From contig NZ_CP113264.1 in assembly GCF_026642255.1 (NCBI RefSeq), forward strand, positions 1,426,001-1,490,000: DNA of 64,000 nucleotides. Reading direction: 5' to 3'. Position numbers and translations under genes: made by a program. Source of the DNA: Streptomonospora nanhaiensis. Its GTDB lineage: Bacteria; Actinomycetota; Actinomycetes; Streptosporangiales; Streptosporangiaceae. Shown piece by piece: positions 62,044-64,000 of the stretch. The stretch's first letter is position 1. Each line of letters starts with the position of its first letter. The notes below the pieces were generated by a model that was given only the letters and a program-made list of their open reading frames with translations, ran no database searches and had not been told where the DNA came from.

Positions 62044-62600
62044 TCGATTCAATTGTCGCCCGCCAGGGCAGGTCGAGACCACGTTGTGACCCGTGGTTCC
62101 GGTGGGATGCTGCGCGCCGGGGCGGGGGCGGGGACGGCCGGTGGACCTACGGTCGGGCTGGGCCCGTGTCGTGGTGCCGCTGGCGTCCTGGGCAGACATT
62201 CTAGGGTATACGTGCGATGTCGCCCACACCTGGTCAAAGTCTGACCAACTACGGTGATTCGTAGTTGCTTCTCGTTACCACGCGGGTTCCACCAAATCGG
62301 TTGCTATGGGCCTCGTGCACCACGTTACCGGTGATTAACTCCGGGTGCGGTGCTGCGCTGCTGGCGTTTCGCGAAGTCCTGCGGGGTGTGTGCCGCCGTG
62401 CGGCGGCTGTGGCGGTTCAGAAGATCCACCACTGTCCCAGCAGGACCGACAGCGATACCCAGCCGACAAGCACCGGAGTCTCCCTCGCCGTCGACTGTAA
62501 GGTGCCCTGGGTGTATGGGCGAATACATTGCGTGGCAAACACATGTTTGCCTCGGTTTGGTGTCCGTTGGGGTTGCTGCTGACGCGGCTAACGTGGTCGG
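62044..62600. other. Gene-poor stretch between tRNA-Arg and cobD
   Basis: 557 bp with a noticeably lower GC segment at 62220-62340. It must contain the tRNA promoter. The only coding candidate I can point to is the 18-residue hydrophobic microprotein at 62417-62473. TAACGT (62589-62594) ends six bases before the GTG of cobD and is its likely leaderless -10. Confidence 0.5.
62417..62473 (-). CDS. Candidate 18-residue membrane microprotein
   Basis: GTG 62473 opens a frame for VLVGWVSLSVLLGQWWIF (initiator Met in place of the first Val), ending at TGA 62417. The peptide is one ideal transmembrane segment with an aromatic WWIF end. GGGAG is six bases upstream of the GTG. An in-frame GTG at 62542 would give 41 residues ahead of the same C-terminus. 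It is too short for normal gene finders and may be a real small membrane protein or chance. Confidence 0.35.
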   Translation of the reverse strand: MLVGWVSLSVLLGQWWIF

Positions 62601-63539
62601 GTGCGATCTCTTGGACTGACGGCGGGGTTCCTGCTCGACATGGTGGTGCCCGACCCGCGGCGGGGGCATCCGGTCGCCCTGTACGGGCGTGCGGCGGGGC
62701 GGTGGGAGAGGGCGGTCTACCGGGACTCGGTCGCCTCCGGCGCTCTGTTCGCGGCCGGGGCGGTGACCCCCGTCGTGGGTGCGGGGCTCCTCCTGGAGGG
62801 AGCGCCGGCGACGGCGGCCGCGACCTGGGCCTCCCTGGGCGGGAGCATGCTGGGGCGCGAGGCCGGGCGGATCGCCGACGCCCTGGAGAGTGGAGACCTG
62901 GAGCGCGCGCGTGCACTGCTCCCGAACCTGTGCGGACGGGACCCCTCGGGGCTCGACGCGGCCGGGGTCGCGCGGGCGGTCGTGGAGTCGGTCGCGGAGA
63001 ACACCTCCGACGCCGTCGTGGGCCCCCTGGTGTGGGGCGCGCTGGGAGGGGTGGCCGGGGTGGCCGGCTTCCGCTCCGTGAACACGCTCGACGCCATGGT
63101 CGGCCACCGGAGCCCGCGCTACGAGCGGTTCGGCGCGGCCTCGGCCCGCCTGGACGACGTGGCCGGGTGGGGACCCGCCAGGCTGACCGCGGTGCTGGCC
63201 GCGCTGGCGGCGCCCGTGGTCGGGGGCAGCGTGCGCGAGGCGTGGCGCGTATGGCGGCGGGACGGCGGCCGGCACCCGAGCCCCAACGCGGGGCAGTGCG
63301 AGGCCGCGTTCGCCGGGGCGCTGGGGAGGACGCTGGGCGGGGCCAACGTCTACGCGGGACGCGAGGACCGGCGGCCCACGATGGGGGACGGCCCCCCGCC
63401 GGGGGTCGGGGACATCCGGCGGGCGGTCCGGCTGGCGGAGGCGGTCGGCCTGGGCGCGCTCGCCGTGGCGGCCGCGACGGCGGCCGCCACGGACCGCGCC
63501 GGTCGGGGCCGCGGCGCTCAGGCGAGGTTGCGGGCGTAG
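62601..63539 (+). CDS. cobD: Adenosylcobinamide-phosphate synthase (CobD/CbiB)
   Basis: 312-residue membrane enzyme that attaches aminopropanol (phosphate) to cobyric acid in vitamin B12 synthesis. Family motifs: LDMVVPDPRRGHPVALYGR at the N-terminus, LCGRDPSGLDAAGVARAVVESVAENTSDAVVGPLVWGALGG, the highly conserved FRSVNTLDAMVGHRSPRYERFG, LDDVAGWGPARLTA, and SPNAGQCEAAFAGALGRTLGG near the C-terminus. Several hydrophobic segments are present. The GTG at 62601 is probably leaderless. No other cobalamin gene is in the window. Its last 22 bp overlap the 3' end of the convergent gene. Confidence 0.93.
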   Translation: MRSLGLTAGFLLDMVVPDPRRGHPVALYGRAAGRWERAVYRDSVASGALFAAGAVTPVVGAGLLLEGAPATAAATWASLGGSMLGREAGRIADALESGDLERARALLPNLCGRDPSGLDAAGVARAVVESVAENTSDAVVGPLVWGALGGVAGVAGFRSVNTLDAMVGHRSPRYERFGAASARLDDVAGWGPARLTAVLAALAAPVVGGSVREAWRVWRRDGGRHPSPNAGQCEAAFAGALGRTLGGANVYAGREDRRPTMGDGPPPGVGDIRRAVRLAEAVGLGALAVAAATAAATDRAGRGRGAQARLRA

Positions 63540-64000
63540 TTCACCTGTTGGTGGATCTGGCCCACCACCGCCGGATGGGTCACCAGGATCGACGTCGTGT
63601 AGTGCTTGTCGTGCCCCTGCACGCTCACCTGGACGTGGCCGGTGGTCTTCTGCTCCTTGACGAGCAGGAAGAGGAGGCCCAGCAGGCAGGTCCACCAGAA
63701 CACGAGGATCGCCACGACGACGGCCCAGGTGGGGGTGGTCCTCTCGGTGCGGCTCATGTCGTTCACCGTCCACACCGTCCCCCTGATCGGGAAGCGCCCG
63801 ATCGGGGTGATCACGGTGCTCTGGGAGAACGCGATCTCGCCGACGGTGCCGAGCGGGACCTCGGCTCCGGGCGGGGGCTGCTGCCCCATGGGCTGGTAGC
63901 CGCCGGTGGGGGCGCCGTACGGCTCGATCACCCCGCCGTGGTGCTGTTCGGGGGGAAGCCCCCAGCCGGGGGTCTGACCGTCGGGCTGGTGCCAGGGCTC
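63518..64000 (-). CDS. Membrane protein with Pro/Gly-rich N-terminus (5' end outside window)
   Basis: At least 160 residues are visible. The frame stays open to the right edge (…QPDGQTPGWGLPPEQHHGGVIEPYG), so the true start is probably beyond the window; a GTG at 63931 would give only 137 residues. After the Pro/Gly/Gln-rich region there is a beta-rich stretch (GEIAFSQSTVITPIGRFPIRGTVWTV) and one long hydrophobic segment (WAVVVAILVFWWTCLLGLLFLLV), then a polar C-terminus. Function unknown. The 3' end overlaps that of cobD by 22 bp. Confidence 0.7.
   Translation of the reverse strand, partial: EPWHQPDGQTPGWGLPPEQHHGGVIEPYGAPTGGYQPMGQQPPPGAEVPLGTVGEIAFSQSTVITPIGRFPIRGTVWTVNDMSRTERTTPTWAVVVAILVFWWTCLLGLLFLLVKEQKTTGHVQVSVQGHDKHYTTSILVTHPAVVGQIHQQVNYARNLA

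Overview
The window is a very GC-rich actinomycete chromosome segment. Several features point to the Nocardiopsaceae (Nocardiopsis/Thermobifida relatives): a perfect copy of the 14-bp CelR cellulase operator known from Thermobifida fusca in front of a family-6 cellulase, a ten-gene actinobacterial gvp cluster, an XRE/DUF397 pair, and many genes that appear to be transcribed leaderless (a -10 hexamer ending 6-7 nt before the start codon). No CRISPR array, insertion sequence, rRNA or replication origin was seen. One tRNA gene, tRNA-Arg(UCU), is present at 61968-62043.

Layout. 1-10.9 kb: mixed metabolism and transport (end of an alpha/beta hydrolase, BCCT osmolyte transporter, TetR/DUF418 divergent pair, nucleotidyltransferase, BenE-type symporter, methyltransferase, MhuD-like haem oxygenase, VOC protein, SDR, SolA-like amine oxidase). 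10.9-14.8 kb: a cellulose island with a secreted GH6 cellulase and an AA10 LPMO, each behind a CelR box, around an MFS gene broken by a one-base frameshift. 15-24.2 kb: LuxR-type two-component system, Lnt-like nitrilase-fold membrane protein, a 15-residue-repeat protein, WYL regulator, ABC exporter, M23 peptidase. 24.5-29.7 kb: an iron-box-controlled siderophore-binding lipoprotein and a separate operon reading leftward from a canonical promoter: an 18-nt ORF (MKMPY), MFS exporter, PGM1-like ATP-grasp peptide ligase and amidinotransferase. This is the best candidate for an undescribed system, a minimal ribosomal peptide pathway with a guanidino cap.

29.9-37 kb: DraRnl-type RNA ligase, then a DeoR-controlled four-carbon acid sugar operon (dehydrogenase, GntP permease, OtnK-like kinase, OtnC-like aldolase). 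37-42 kb: VOC protein, UvrA-like ABC protein, and a CPBP protease/TetR divergent pair sharing one operator. 42-48 kb: a translationally coupled importer operon (RpiR-SIS regulator, lipoprotein, fused permease, ATPase, histidine phosphatase) that may import phosphorylated sugars. 48.3-54.1 kb: gvpOAFGYZJLSK. 54.3-62 kb: a phosphotransferase, then a lower-GC accessory stretch with a P-loop protein, an XRE/DUF397 pair, a sigma-like regulator and a probable secreted toxin/immunity pair, ending at the tRNA gene. 62.6-64 kb: cobD/cbiB and a membrane protein running off the right edge.

All functions are inferred from recognisable motifs and gene order; no searches were run.
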